From the NCBI RefSeq assembly GCF_004217115.1, contig NZ_SHKN01000007.1, positions 23,116-87,115 on the forward strand: a DNA stretch of 64,000 nt. Reading direction: 5' to 3'. Position numbers and translations under genes: made by a program. This DNA is from Ancylomarina subtilis. Its GTDB lineage: Bacteria; Bacteroidota; Bacteroidia; Bacteroidales; Marinifilaceae. This document shows, one piece after another, positions 37,114 through 45,075 of the stretch. A model generated the notes under the pieces. It saw only the letters and a list, made by a program, of their open reading frames with translations, did not search any database and had not been told where the DNA came from. How positions within the stretch are numbered: position 1 is the first letter of the stretch; each line of letters begins with the position of its first letter.

Positions 37114-37707
37114 TTATTTGACCTCATCCATGGTGATTAGATTATTAAGAATCGCATAAACAGTCAAACCTGAAACCGACTTAATCCCCAGTTTCTGGGT
37201 GATATTTTTTCGATGCGTCACAACCGTATGAATACTAATAAAAAGTTGGTCGGCAATTTCTTTATTGGTCAGTCCCAAGGCAATATGCTTTAAGATATTC
37301 TTTTCGCGTGCACTAATCGGCTCATCAGATTTTTCAACTTTCTTATTTCTTTCCAAATCCTTTTTCACACCTTCCAAACAATCAAGTATCTTGCTTTGTG
37401 TATCCTCATAATGTAAAAAAGCATCCTCATCGAATTTTCCCTCATCTTTATTTTTGTTGGAAATAATCACAAGCTTACACGCTTTTAATTTGGCACACCC
37501 ATTCTTAATCAATTCATAATTCCCATCAAAAAGATCGGGGTTTAGAATAAGCATATTGGGTTTAAGGGTGTTTAGGCTTTCAAACAGGCCTTCCGCTTTA
37601 TCCATCTTATGAATGACATGATTATCTCCCAGACTCTGAAGAACCGCACATAAACCTTTCTGAATCAGATATGAAGTTTCTGCAACAACAATTGTAATAT
37701 TATTCAT
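37114..37707 (-). CDS. LuxR-type regulator with degenerate receiver domain
   Basis: 197 residues. The N-terminal part (about 1-115) has the receiver fold pattern, but the phosphoacceptor Asp is replaced by Asn56 (MLILNPDLFDG), and the acidic pair after the first strand is reduced to a single Glu10 (IVVAETS). The C-terminal domain (about 130-195) is a clear LuxR helix-turn-helix: ISAREKNILKHIALGLTNKEIADQLFISIHTV, then THRKNITQKLGI. It therefore probably does not respond to phosphorylation and may be controlled by protein contact or level. It is 9 bases downstream of the hemerythrin gene, forming an operon with it. Confidence 0.85.
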   Translation of the reverse strand: MNNITIVVAETSYLIQKGLCAVLQSLGDNHVIHKMDKAEGLFESLNTLKPNMLILNPDLFDGNYELIKNGCAKLKACKLVIISNKNKDEGKFDEDAFLHYEDTQSKILDCLEGVKKDLERNKKVEKSDEPISAREKNILKHIALGLTNKEIADQLFISIHTVVTHRKNITQKLGIKSVSGLTVYAILNNLITMDEVK

Positions 37708-37716
37708 AGCTCTGGT

Positions 37717-38445
37717 TTAAATCAATTCTGTAACAGCTTTTTCCATCGAAATCATCTTTGGAACCAAAACTTTATCCTCAATTCGGGAATGGTAATTCAG
37801 GTCCTGCTCTAACATAAAAAGCAACTGGATAATCTTATGATAAAGATTTGTATTTCTGGGAGGAGTCAGATATTTTATCATGATGGTTTTTAAATCCATC
37901 AACTTTTCTTCCACATCATCATGTCCTTCCTGATAAATTGAAATTGAGAAAGATTCAAAAATTTTTCTATTCAAATCAGAAACAATACCCGACGTACAAA
38001 TCTCCTCAACGGCCAAAACATATGGAAATACCACATCCTCCTCGTGCAAAATATGCTCAGTTAATTCATTCTTATAACCTTCGAAAAAATTCCGAATAAG
38101 AAGAATATACTTTTCATCTTCAGCTTCGGCATGCTGCAAAGATTCTATCAAACCTTCAATTTCAGTAAGCTTCTCATTCAAATAACTTGAGTGAGTCATT
38201 TTTAAATAAGCAACAATATCTTTTGAGGGGATGGTTTGTAATTCTTCTTTAGGAAAATAGTCTTTATCGTGATACGTGTTAACCAATTGCAAAAAGAAAT
38301 TAAGATCAACATCCGTTTCTTCACAAATCTCTTTCACGCTTTTATCTCCGAAACCCAGGTTAATTCCAAAACGATAAATCACGGGAATCAACATGTAATT
38401 CATTTGAATGACATCCGCCATTTTCATATCCTTAGTAATTCGCAT
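37717..38445 (-). CDS. Hemerythrin-domain protein, ScdA/RIC-like without the Cys pair
   Basis: 242 residues. The N-terminal 70 residues align with the ScdA_N domain of iron-sulfur repair proteins (RIC/ScdA/YtfE), but where those have two adjacent Cys (in YCCGGK) this protein has NLGFGDK. The hemerythrin-type helical bundle follows, with His in MTHSSYLNEKL, HILHEEDVVFPYV, EGHDDVEEKLMDL and YHSRIEDKVLVPKM, suited to a di-iron centre. It may sense or bind O2 or NO, which is inference. The ATG at 38445 gives MRITKDMKMADVI, the family-like N-terminus; an ATG at 38484 is possible. It precedes the LuxR gene. Confidence 0.82.
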   Translation of the reverse strand: MRITKDMKMADVIQMNYMLIPVIYRFGINLGFGDKSVKEICEETDVDLNFFLQLVNTYHDKDYFPKEELQTIPSKDIVAYLKMTHSSYLNEKLTEIEGLIESLQHAEAEDEKYILLIRNFFEGYKNELTEHILHEEDVVFPYVLAVEEICTSGIVSDLNRKIFESFSISIYQEGHDDVEEKLMDLKTIMIKYLTPPRNTNLYHKIIQLLFMLEQDLNYHSRIEDKVLVPKMISMEKAVTELI

Positions 38446-38512
38446 ATGATGATTTTTAATTGTTTGATAATTTAAATTACACATTATTCTGTAGATAACA
38501 AGACGAGAGCCC

Positions 38513-38546
38513 AAAAACAGACTATAAAGTCTGAATAGAGCTCTCG
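38513..38546 (-). promoter_or_regulatory. Second terminator-like hairpin in the hemerythrin leader
   Basis: On the minus strand CAGACT-TTAT-AGTCTG (38518-38533) is followed by TTTTTGGG. An outer helix, CGAGAGC (38540-38546) with GCTCTCG (38504-38510), can enclose it including the T tract. It lies about 70-100 bases upstream of the hemerythrin start. Confidence 0.42.
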
Positions 38547-38557
38547 AGTATAAATTG

Positions 38558-38660
38558 AAAAACTGAAATCGGATGAAATATTAACACTAAAAAAGAAATA
38601 TTATGGCAAAAGTTTTCTTGATCTTCATCTGATTTCAGCTTTCTTGGCTTTGTTTTGTTA
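38558..38660 (-). ncRNA. Candidate small RNA or leader attenuator upstream of the hemerythrin gene
   Basis: Read on the minus strand, CTGAAATCAGATGAA (38624-38638) pairs with TTCATCCGATTTCAG (38563-38577), 15 bp with one G-T pair, and five Ts follow at once (38558-38562). Inside the loop AAGAAA and TTTCTT can form a second helix. The promoter at 38664-38695 would start transcription near 38660, giving a transcript of about 100 bases ending at the T tract. It could be a free small RNA or the first part of a long leader that is conditionally terminated. No known RNA family is recognised. Confidence 0.35.
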
Positions 38661-38663
38661 TGA

Positions 38664-38695
38664 CAAAAATAGCCTCAGAGAGATGATACCACAAT
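38664..38695 (-). promoter_or_regulatory. Candidate promoter of the hemerythrin/LuxR operon
   Basis: On the minus strand ATTG (38692-38695), 20-base spacer, TATTTTTG (38664-38671). The -7 box is a full match to TAnnTTTG; the -33 box has one mismatch. It lies between the der terminator and the hemerythrin leader. Confidence 0.48.
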
Positions 38696-38729
38696 ACCAA
38701 TATGTTGGTATTTATAAAAGTTGAAGCAT

Positions 38730-38773
38730 AAAAAAAAACGTGTGCTTATTCTGATCAGGGAATAAACACACGT
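38730..38773 (-). terminator. Intrinsic terminator of der
   Basis: On the minus strand ACGTGTG pairs with CACACGT and AATAA with TTATT across one mismatch, followed by nine Ts. It is about 43 bases after the der stop codon. Confidence 0.85.
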
Positions 38774-38815
38774 TGTATTGTATTATTGATAAGAGGATAT
38801 CCCCTCTGTCTCAAT

Positions 38816-40123
38816 TTATTTCTTTCTTACAAAAATCTGAATGGGTACACCTGTGAAATCCCAATTATCACGAATCTGATTCTCTAGATAACGTCTGTAC
38901 GAATCTTTAATATACTGAGGTAAGTTACAGTAAAATGCAAAGCTTGGTGCAAAAGTTGGTAATTGAGAAACATATTTAATTTGAATAAATTTCCCTTTTA
39001 CTGCTGGTGGTCTAAAGTTTTCAATAGCCTTAAGCATCACCTTATTCAATTCAGAAGTTTTGATCTTACGAACACGATTTTCGTAAACCATAATAGCAGA
39101 TTCTAAAACTTTAATCAAACGAACTTTCTCAACTGCTGACGTAAAGACAATAGGCACATCGTTGAAAGGTGCCAAACGCTTACGAATCTCCGCTTCAAAC
39201 TCTTTCATGGTATTGGTTTCTTTGGTTAAAAGATCCCATTTATTTACCATAACAACACACCCCTTACGATTCTTAATAATCAAGTCGTAAATGGCTAAAT
39301 CCTGAGCCTCAACCCCACGAGTTGCATCCAAAATCAATACACAAACATCCGCACTTTCAATCGTACGAATCGATCGCATCACTGAATAGAACTCCAGATC
39401 TTCGTTTACCTTTGGTTTTTTACGAACACCAGCCGTATCTACCATGATAAAGTCATGCCCAAACCCTTGGAAACGTGTATGAATTGAATCACGTGTTGTC
39501 CCTGCAATATCGGTTACAATATTTCGATCAACACCCAATAATGCATTAACTGTTGACGATTTACCAACATTAGGACGACCCACAAAAGCAATACGAGGCA
39601 GATCCATATCATCTTCTTCAGGCTTCTCGATAAAATCAGCAACTACAGCGTCAAGCATATCACCCGTTCCCGATCCGTTTACCGATGAAATTGGATAAAT
39701 GACCTCACCTATTCCCAAAGAATAAAATTCATTGGCAGCAAAAATCAAATCGCTGTTATCAGCCTTATTGGCTACAACGTAAACTTTTTTCTTGGTGCGA
39801 CGCAAAATCTTAGCGACAGCCTCATCGAAATCTGTGATACCGTGCTGAACATCCAATACAAATAAAATGGCATCAGATTCATCAATTGCCAACATCACCT
39901 GCTTACGAATCTCGTCTTCAAAAACGTCATCCGAATTCACTGAGAATCCACCCGTGTCGATTAATGAAAACTCCGTTCCATTCCAATCAGCCTTACCGTA
40001 ATTTCTGTCACGAGTTACACCCGCTGTTTCATTCACAATCGCCTTACGTGTTCCTGTCAGACGATTAAATAGTGTAGATTTTCCAACATTAGGACGACCT
40101 ACAATTGCAACTATATTGCCCAT
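38816..40123 (-). CDS. der: GTPase Der (EngA)
   Basis: 435 residues, an essential GTPase of 50S ribosome assembly. Two G domains in tandem: the first has [21 protein letters not shown] and NKAD; the second has [21 protein letters not shown] and NKWD. A KH-like C-terminal domain ends in [11 protein letters not shown]. Start [12 protein letters not shown], as in homologues. It lies 135 bases downstream of era on the same strand; the pair could share a transcript. A terminator follows. Confidence 0.97.
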   Translation of the reverse strand: MGNIVAIVGRPNVGKSTLFNRLTGTRKAIVNETAGVTRDRNYGKADWNGTEFSLIDTGGFSVNSDDVFEDEIRKQVMLAIDESDAILFVLDVQHGITDFDEAVAKILRRTKKKVYVVANKADNSDLIFAANEFYSLGIGEVIYPISSVNGSGTGDMLDAVVADFIEKPEEDDMDLPRIAFVGRPNVGKSSTVNALLGVDRNIVTDIAGTTRDSIHTRFQGFGHDFIMVDTAGVRKKPKVNEDLEFYSVMRSIRTIESADVCVLILDATRGVEAQDLAIYDLIIKNRKGCVVMVNKWDLLTKETNTMKEFEAEIRKRLAPFNDVPIVFTSAVEKVRLIKVLESAIMVYENRVRKIKTSELNKVMLKAIENFRPPAVKGKFIQIKYVSQLPTFAPSFAFYCNLPQYIKDSYRRYLENQIRDNWDFTGVPIQIFVRKK

Positions 40124-40258
40124 TTCTTAATTATTTTTCATTCTTGATACCACAGAGGGTTCAAGAATTTTTATTCAAATTTATTTGAGCGAATACGTCG
40201 TCTCTCATAGACTGTTCAATCACTCATCTCCTAAAAAGGATACTTATATTTTATTCTC

Positions 40259-41152
40259 TTACTGTTGGTAACCAAAGCCCTTAAGCTGAGAATCTTTACT
40301 TCTCCAGTCTTTTGCAACCTTCACATAGAGTTGTAAGAAAACTTTTTTTCCAAAAAATGCTTCTATATCTTTTCGGGCATCAGTACCCACTTTTTTCAAA
40401 GCAGCTCCTTTATGACCAATGATAATCCCTTTCTGCGAAGTTCTCTCCACATTTATAACGGCCATAATCCTTATGATTTTTGGCTCTTCCTTATATTCCT
40501 CAACTTCAACCTCAACGCTATAAGGCACCTCCTTGTCGTAATTTATCAAGACCTTCTCTCGAATAATTTCTGTTACGAAGAAACGTGCTGGCAAATCGGT
40601 CACCTCATCCTTTGCAAAATAAGGAGGTCCTTCAGGAAGCAATTCAAGAATACGGTTGAATAGATTTTCTACATTGAAATTTTCCTTGGCAGACATAGGG
40701 AAAATTTCTGCCTGAGGAATTTTCTCTTTCCAACGATCGTACAGCTTAAGCAGTTTAGCCTGATCAGTCAGGTCAATTTTATTCAGAATCAACAAAACAG
40801 GAACAGTTGCACCTTGAACTTTTTTCAAAAACTCTTCATTTTTGTCGATCGTTTCAACCACATCAGTCACATACAGAATGATATCCGCATCAACCAAAGC
40901 TGAGGTTGAATACTTCATCATCGACTCCTGAAGCTTATAATTTGGTTTCAATACACCTGGTGTGTCTGAATATACAATCTGGAAATCATCTCCATTTACA
41001 ATCCCTTTGATTCTGTGGCGAGTGGTTTGCGATTTCGAGGTAATAATCGAAATACGTTCACCAACCAAATTATTCATTAGGGTTGATTTACCAACATTGG
41101 GATTTCCAATGATATTTACAAAACCTGATTTATGAGGTACTTTTTCTGTCAT
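40259..41152 (-). CDS. era: GTPase Era
   Basis: 297 residues, a 30S-assembly GTPase that binds the 3' end of 16S rRNA. G domain with [16 protein letters not shown], switch SKSQTTRHRIKGIV, DTPG and NKID; C-terminal KH domain with IIIGHKGAALKKVGTDARKDIE. The frame extends 20 codons further upstream, but the ATG at 41152 gives MTEKVPHKSGFVNIIG, the normal start. Upstream of der on the same strand. Confidence 0.96.
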   Translation of the reverse strand: MTEKVPHKSGFVNIIGNPNVGKSTLMNNLVGERISIITSKSQTTRHRIKGIVNGDDFQIVYSDTPGVLKPNYKLQESMMKYSTSALVDADIILYVTDVVETIDKNEEFLKKVQGATVPVLLILNKIDLTDQAKLLKLYDRWKEKIPQAEIFPMSAKENFNVENLFNRILELLPEGPPYFAKDEVTDLPARFFVTEIIREKVLINYDKEVPYSVEVEVEEYKEEPKIIRIMAVINVERTSQKGIIIGHKGAALKKVGTDARKDIEAFFGKKVFLQLYVKVAKDWRSKDSQLKGFGYQQ

Positions 41153-41257
41153 ATCGTGATTATGAGGTTTCGTTATTTTGAAATTTAGACTATTGCTTTT
41201 CATAAATAGCAATAAACCAAAATCTTACAGACAAAATCACGAAACATTTTGAATTTG

Positions 41258-41265
41258 CAAATATA
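41258..41265 (-). promoter_or_regulatory. Possible -7 box for era
   Basis: TATATTTG on the minus strand, a full match to TAnnTTTG, about 105 bases upstream of the era start. No matching TTTG at the -33 position. Confidence 0.3.
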
Positions 41266-41361
41266 AGCTATTTTGTTGGAATGAAAGAACAAGTCTTTGA
41301 TTTAATTGTGTTTGACATACGCCCTTCATCAAATATAAATTTATTGAAAGATTTGAATATG

Positions 41362-41394
41362 AAAAAGCACCCCCGAACTTAATCGAGAGTGCTC
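41362..41394 (-). terminator. Terminator of the DUF4382 gene
   Basis: On the minus strand GAGCACTCTCGA pairs with TCGGGGGTGCTT (some G-T and mismatch positions) and ends in Ts. It is identical to the terminator at 42633-42665 in 32 of 33 bases. Confidence 0.75.
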
Positions 41395-41450
41395 GTATAT
41401 TCTTTTATATTAAGACACAGACTAGCCTTATAAAAAGATATGCATTTTTT

Positions 41451-42239
41451 TTACAAAGGTGCAGTTTCAGAATTAAAAGTAAAAGTACCTGCATCAGTCA
41501 CTTCACCTACAACAACCTCTACATTCTCCTTAGCAACTTCTACCAAACCGCTCTCAACAGTAGGGATAGCTACAACCTTATATGTATTCGCTTCTAAAGC
41601 GCGAATCAAAAACTCTCCTGCTTCATTTGGATAAGTTGAAATACTATCGGTTCCCACAATAGCATATACAGTACATTCCGTATCTAAAGGCTCAATAACA
41701 CCTTTGATCGCACCTGTTTGCGCTTCCATTTTAGCTCTAATATCCGGCTTCAAGTTATATTTTCCGGAATTACCCGCTTTAACGATAGATTTAGCAGCAT
41801 CAAAATCAAGAACTAACTTATAAGTTACACCTGCCTCAATTTGTGAATGGATTTTAATCTTAAGTCCACTCTGCATTGAAGATGGGGTATCCAAATCCAA
41901 CTCTTCACCATTTAATCCAAGCTTATTATTTGCTCCTAAAACCAATCTCACCTCTTGTAATTGTCCCTCTGGCAATTCAATCTCTCCAAGTAAAGCTTCT
42001 TCTCCATTGGTCAATTTCAATAAATCATAGACTTTCGTCTCAACATTTTCAAGTGACTGCCATTCTCCCGTATTAACCTTAACATCAAGAACATCAATCA
42101 AAACAGACTCATAATCAGCTGGAGCATCAACAAGGCTCACTTTGATCTTAGCCATTTTACTACTATCATCATTATCGCAAGATGAAAGTATTAAACCTGC
42201 CATCAAGCAGTAGCCAACCATTCGAAATAGTTTTCTCAT
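41451..42239 (-). CDS. DUF4382 lipoprotein
   Basis: 262 residues. Lipoprotein signal peptide with Cys at residue 21 (LILSSC), followed by an acidic DNDDSS linker, which in Bacteroidota can act as a surface-export signal. Residues about 30-170 form the DUF4382 domain (KIKVSLVDAPADYESVLIDVLDV); the C-terminal 90 residues look like a carboxypeptidase-regulatory-like beta-sandwich (GAIKGVIEPLDTECTVYAI, AGEFLIRALEANTYKV). It is probably a surface or periplasmic binding protein of unknown ligand. The gene is bracketed by two near-identical terminators. Confidence 0.82.
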   Translation of the reverse strand: MRKLFRMVGYCLMAGLILSSCDNDDSSKMAKIKVSLVDAPADYESVLIDVLDVKVNTGEWQSLENVETKVYDLLKLTNGEEALLGEIELPEGQLQEVRLVLGANNKLGLNGEELDLDTPSSMQSGLKIKIHSQIEAGVTYKLVLDFDAAKSIVKAGNSGKYNLKPDIRAKMEAQTGAIKGVIEPLDTECTVYAIVGTDSISTYPNEAGEFLIRALEANTYKVVAIPTVESGLVEVAKENVEVVVGEVTDAGTFTFNSETAPL

Positions 42240-42687
42240 ATCCTTATATTTTTTTTTAAGTGTATATGAAGCAAGTATACAACATTCCTCTGTTTTTCAC
42301 AAACTCAAAATACCCGCCAAAACAAACATAATCAAGGTGTTACAAACTACAATTCTTTTAATTATTACAATTATTCATAACACATGGATAGTACTAAAAT
42401 CATGTCTATTAAGTCGATATAAAACATGTATTCATCATTTCATTTTTTTATCGTATAACTTATTCCGCCTCAAACTCAAGACTTAATAAACATAAGTGCA
42501 GGTTGAGATTTTTAAATTTTATTTGTTTTATTTACGCAAGTCATAAATTAACGCTCATTAACGGCAAAAAAAGCTACTTTTATCAAAACGCTATCTGGTT
42601 TCTTTCAAAATAACATCTGTCGAAAAACAAAAAAAGCACCCTCGAACTTAATCGAGAGTGCTCCTATTGTATAGCAATTTCTGAAGC
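42240..42687. other. Intergenic region upstream of the DUF4382 gene
   Basis: About 450 AT-rich bases. It holds the dipeptidase terminator (42631-42665) at one end and presumably the DUF4382 promoter at the other. I see no other gene or structure. Confidence 0.45.
42631..42665 (-). terminator. Terminator of the dipeptidase gene
   Basis: On the minus strand GAGCACTCTCGATT and AAGTTCGAGGGTGC form a stem, followed by seven Ts (42631-42637). It begins about 22 bases after the dipeptidase stop. It is nearly identical to the hairpin at 41362-41394. Confidence 0.85.
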
Positions 42688-44061
42688 TTACTTCTTCATC
42701 AATTCTGCATAGTGCTTGTAAAACAAAGGAATGGTATTAATCCCGTTAAAAAATTGTTCCAATGGGAAGTTCTCGTTTGGAGAGTGAATTGCATCAGCCT
42801 CAAGACCGAATCCCATCAATACAGATTTAATACCTAAAATCTCTTCGAAACTAGAGATAATTGGAATAGATCCTCCAGAACGAACAGGAACTGGACGCTT
42901 ACCATAAACCTCAGTGTAAGCCTTATCAGCTGCTTGATAAGCAGGAATATCAATCGGACAAACATAGCCTTGACCACCATGAAGAGGTGTCACCTCAACT
43001 TTTACACAGTCGGGTGCAATTGCTTCAAAATGATCTTTGAAAAGAACAGAGATCTTTTCCCAATCCTGATTAGGAACCAAACGTGTAGAGATCTTAGCAT
43101 AAGCTTTTGAAGGTAATACTGTTTTAGCACCTTCGCCAATGTATCCACCCCAAATACCACAAACATCAAATGATGGACGAATACCTGTGTGCTCAGAAGG
43201 TGTATACCCCTTTTCGCCAGCCAATTCTTTCACATCAATTGCTTTCTTATATTCTTCTACATCAAATGGCGCTTCAGCCATCATAGCACGCTCTTCTTTT
43301 GATACTTCAATCACATCATCGTAGAATCCAGGAATTGTAATATGTCCATTCTCATCTACCATTTCAGTAATCATTTTAGCCAATACATTGATTGGATTTG
43401 CAACAGCGCCACCAAACAATCCTGAGTGAAGATCGCGGTTAGGACCGGTTACTTCAACTTCCCAATACATCAAACCACGAAGTCCTGTAGTAATAGATGG
43501 CTTATCAGGAGCAATCATCCCAGTATCAGAAACCAAAATGATATCAGCTTTCAACATTTCCTTATGCTCTTCGCAAAATTTAGGAAGGTTAGGAGAACCC
43601 ACTTCTTCTTCACCTTCAATCATGAACTTTACGTTACAAGGTAAAGTGTTCGTCTTAACCATGTATTCGAAAGCTTTAGCATGCATAAAAGCCTGTCCTT
43701 TATCATCGTCAGCACCACGTGCCCAAATTTTTCCGTCTTTAATTACTGGCTCGAAAGGATCAGTATCCCATAATTCGATAGGATCGACCGGCATCACATC
43801 CATATGTCCGTAAACCAAAACGGTTGGTAGAGCAGGATCAATCATCTTCTCTCCATAAGTCACCGGATTTCCTTCAGTTTCGAAGATTTCCGCCTTATCA
43901 GCACCAGCATCTAACATTAGCTGCTTCCAGTATTCTGCAGCCTTGTACATTTCCGGTTTGTTAGCTTCAATCGAGCTAATCGATGGAATGCGAATCAAAC
44001 CAAATAATTCATCAAGAAATCTATCTTTATTCTCGTCAATATAGCCTTTAATGTTGTCCAT
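42688..44061 (-). CDS. M20 family dipeptidase
   Basis: 457 residues, a cytosolic dinuclear-zinc peptidase of the M20 family. Metal-binding motifs: VYGHMDVMPVDP (His and Asp), ARGADDDKGQ (bridging Asp), EGEEEVGSPN (catalytic Glu, then metal Glu) and SDTGM. The lid/dimerisation domain contains LHSGLFGG, typical of the dipeptidase/CNDP-like branch. It probably hydrolyses a range of dipeptides. The frame is open upstream, but the ATG at 44061 (MDNIKGYIDENKDRFLDELF) matches homologues. Own terminator, monocistronic. Confidence 0.92.
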   Translation of the reverse strand: MDNIKGYIDENKDRFLDELFGLIRIPSISSIEANKPEMYKAAEYWKQLMLDAGADKAEIFETEGNPVTYGEKMIDPALPTVLVYGHMDVMPVDPIELWDTDPFEPVIKDGKIWARGADDDKGQAFMHAKAFEYMVKTNTLPCNVKFMIEGEEEVGSPNLPKFCEEHKEMLKADIILVSDTGMIAPDKPSITTGLRGLMYWEVEVTGPNRDLHSGLFGGAVANPINVLAKMITEMVDENGHITIPGFYDDVIEVSKEERAMMAEAPFDVEEYKKAIDVKELAGEKGYTPSEHTGIRPSFDVCGIWGGYIGEGAKTVLPSKAYAKISTRLVPNQDWEKISVLFKDHFEAIAPDCVKVEVTPLHGGQGYVCPIDIPAYQAADKAYTEVYGKRPVPVRSGGSIPIISSFEEILGIKSVLMGFGLEADAIHSPNENFPLEQFFNGINTIPLFYKHYAELMKK

Positions 44062-44207
44062 GTAATATGTGTTTAAATTGAGTTTAAATTTTAGAGTGGT
44101 AAATATACAAATCCCATTTTCAATTAACAATCAGGATCTAAGTTTTAACAACGACTATAGTGCATTTAATTCAGCACAATTGAAAAGGCGAAATCGCAAA
44201 AAAACAA

Positions 44208-44247
44208 AATAGCCGTAAACCGGATATTAATCCAATTTACGGCTATT
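44208..44247 (-). terminator. Terminator of the DUF3109 gene
   Basis: AATAGCCGTAAA pairs with TTTACGGCTATT (12 bp) around a 16-base loop that can pair further. On the minus strand a T-rich stretch follows. It is about 39 bases after the DUF3109 stop. Confidence 0.75.
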
Positions 44248-44285
44248 CATTAATATTTACGAATCAGTCCGTTTAAACAAAAAAA

Positions 44286-44870
44286 TTATCGTCTTATCTG
44301 ATAGATTTCTTCCAGATTTTCGGCTGCATATTCCAACTCTTTATACCAGTCTTCACCATACTTACGAATCAATGGTTCTTTAAGGAATTTATAAACAGGT
44401 GTTCCCATCTTAAATCCAAGCTCTCGGGCTGGTGCACAAATATTCCATTTGTTGTAATTTACGGCATCAAACTCCGGGTATTTCTGAATTCGGATAGGGT
44501 AAAGCGAACACGAAATTGGCTTACGATAGCTGATTTTGCCATCCAAAAAAGCTTTTTCGATACCACACAAAGCTAATCCATTTTCAAAAACGGTGTAAAC
44601 ACATTCTTTATCATTGATAATAGGTGTTACCAAATCGCCGTCCGCATCAATTACCGAAGTGCCTTGTTTCTCAATTTCTTCTATCCCTTTTTCAGTCAGG
44701 TATTCCTTAATATCAGGGTATATTTCATCAAGAATAGCTTTTTCATCCTCATCTAAAGGTGCACCTGAATCTCCCTCAACACAGCATGCCCCTTTGCATT
44801 TACCAAAATCGCAAATAAATTTCTTCTCAATCACATCGAGGCTTACTATGGCATTTCCTATCTGTAACAC
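44286..44870 (-). CDS. DUF3109 family protein
   Basis: 194 residues. Cysteine motifs CDFGKCKGACC near residue 20, ECVYTV and ALCGIE in the middle, and CSLYPIRI, with a later Cys in WNICAPA. The pattern resembles YkgJ-type metal or Fe-S binding families, and DUF3109 is common in Bacteroidota. Function unknown. Start MLQIGNAIVSLDVIEKKFICDFGKC is in keeping with the family. Monocistronic. Confidence 0.85.
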   Translation of the reverse strand: MLQIGNAIVSLDVIEKKFICDFGKCKGACCVEGDSGAPLDEDEKAILDEIYPDIKEYLTEKGIEEIEKQGTSVIDADGDLVTPIINDKECVYTVFENGLALCGIEKAFLDGKISYRKPISCSLYPIRIQKYPEFDAVNYNKWNICAPARELGFKMGTPVYKFLKEPLIRKYGEDWYKELEYAAENLEEIYQIRR

Positions 44871-44944
44871 GTTATTATATTTTAAAATTTAAGATTCAAA
44901 TTCTTAGATGAGTCATTCATTTTAACAATCACACATACTAAAGG

Positions 44945-44982
44945 AAGAATCCGTACTATCGGCAAAGATAATACGGATTCTT
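44945..44982. other. Hairpin between gpmI and the DUF3109 gene
   Basis: AAGAATCCGTA (44945-44955) pairs perfectly with TACGGATTCTT (44972-44982). Neither side has a strong T tract. It may be a terminator for gpmI read-through or a leader structure of the DUF3109 gene. Confidence 0.4.
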
Positions 44983-45017
44983 ATATTATTATAAAGATCT
45001 GGATTTTTAGATATAAA

Positions 45018-45054
45018 GCCTGAGACTGATTTTGAGATATACAGATTCTCAGGC
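45018..45054 (-). terminator. Weak terminator-like hairpin after gpmI
   Basis: GCCTGAGA (45018-45025) pairs with TCTCAGGC (45047-45054) around a 21-base loop, about 20 bases after the gpmI stop. The T tract is poor. Confidence 0.35.
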
Positions 45055-45075
45055 CTCACATCTAAGATCTTAAAA

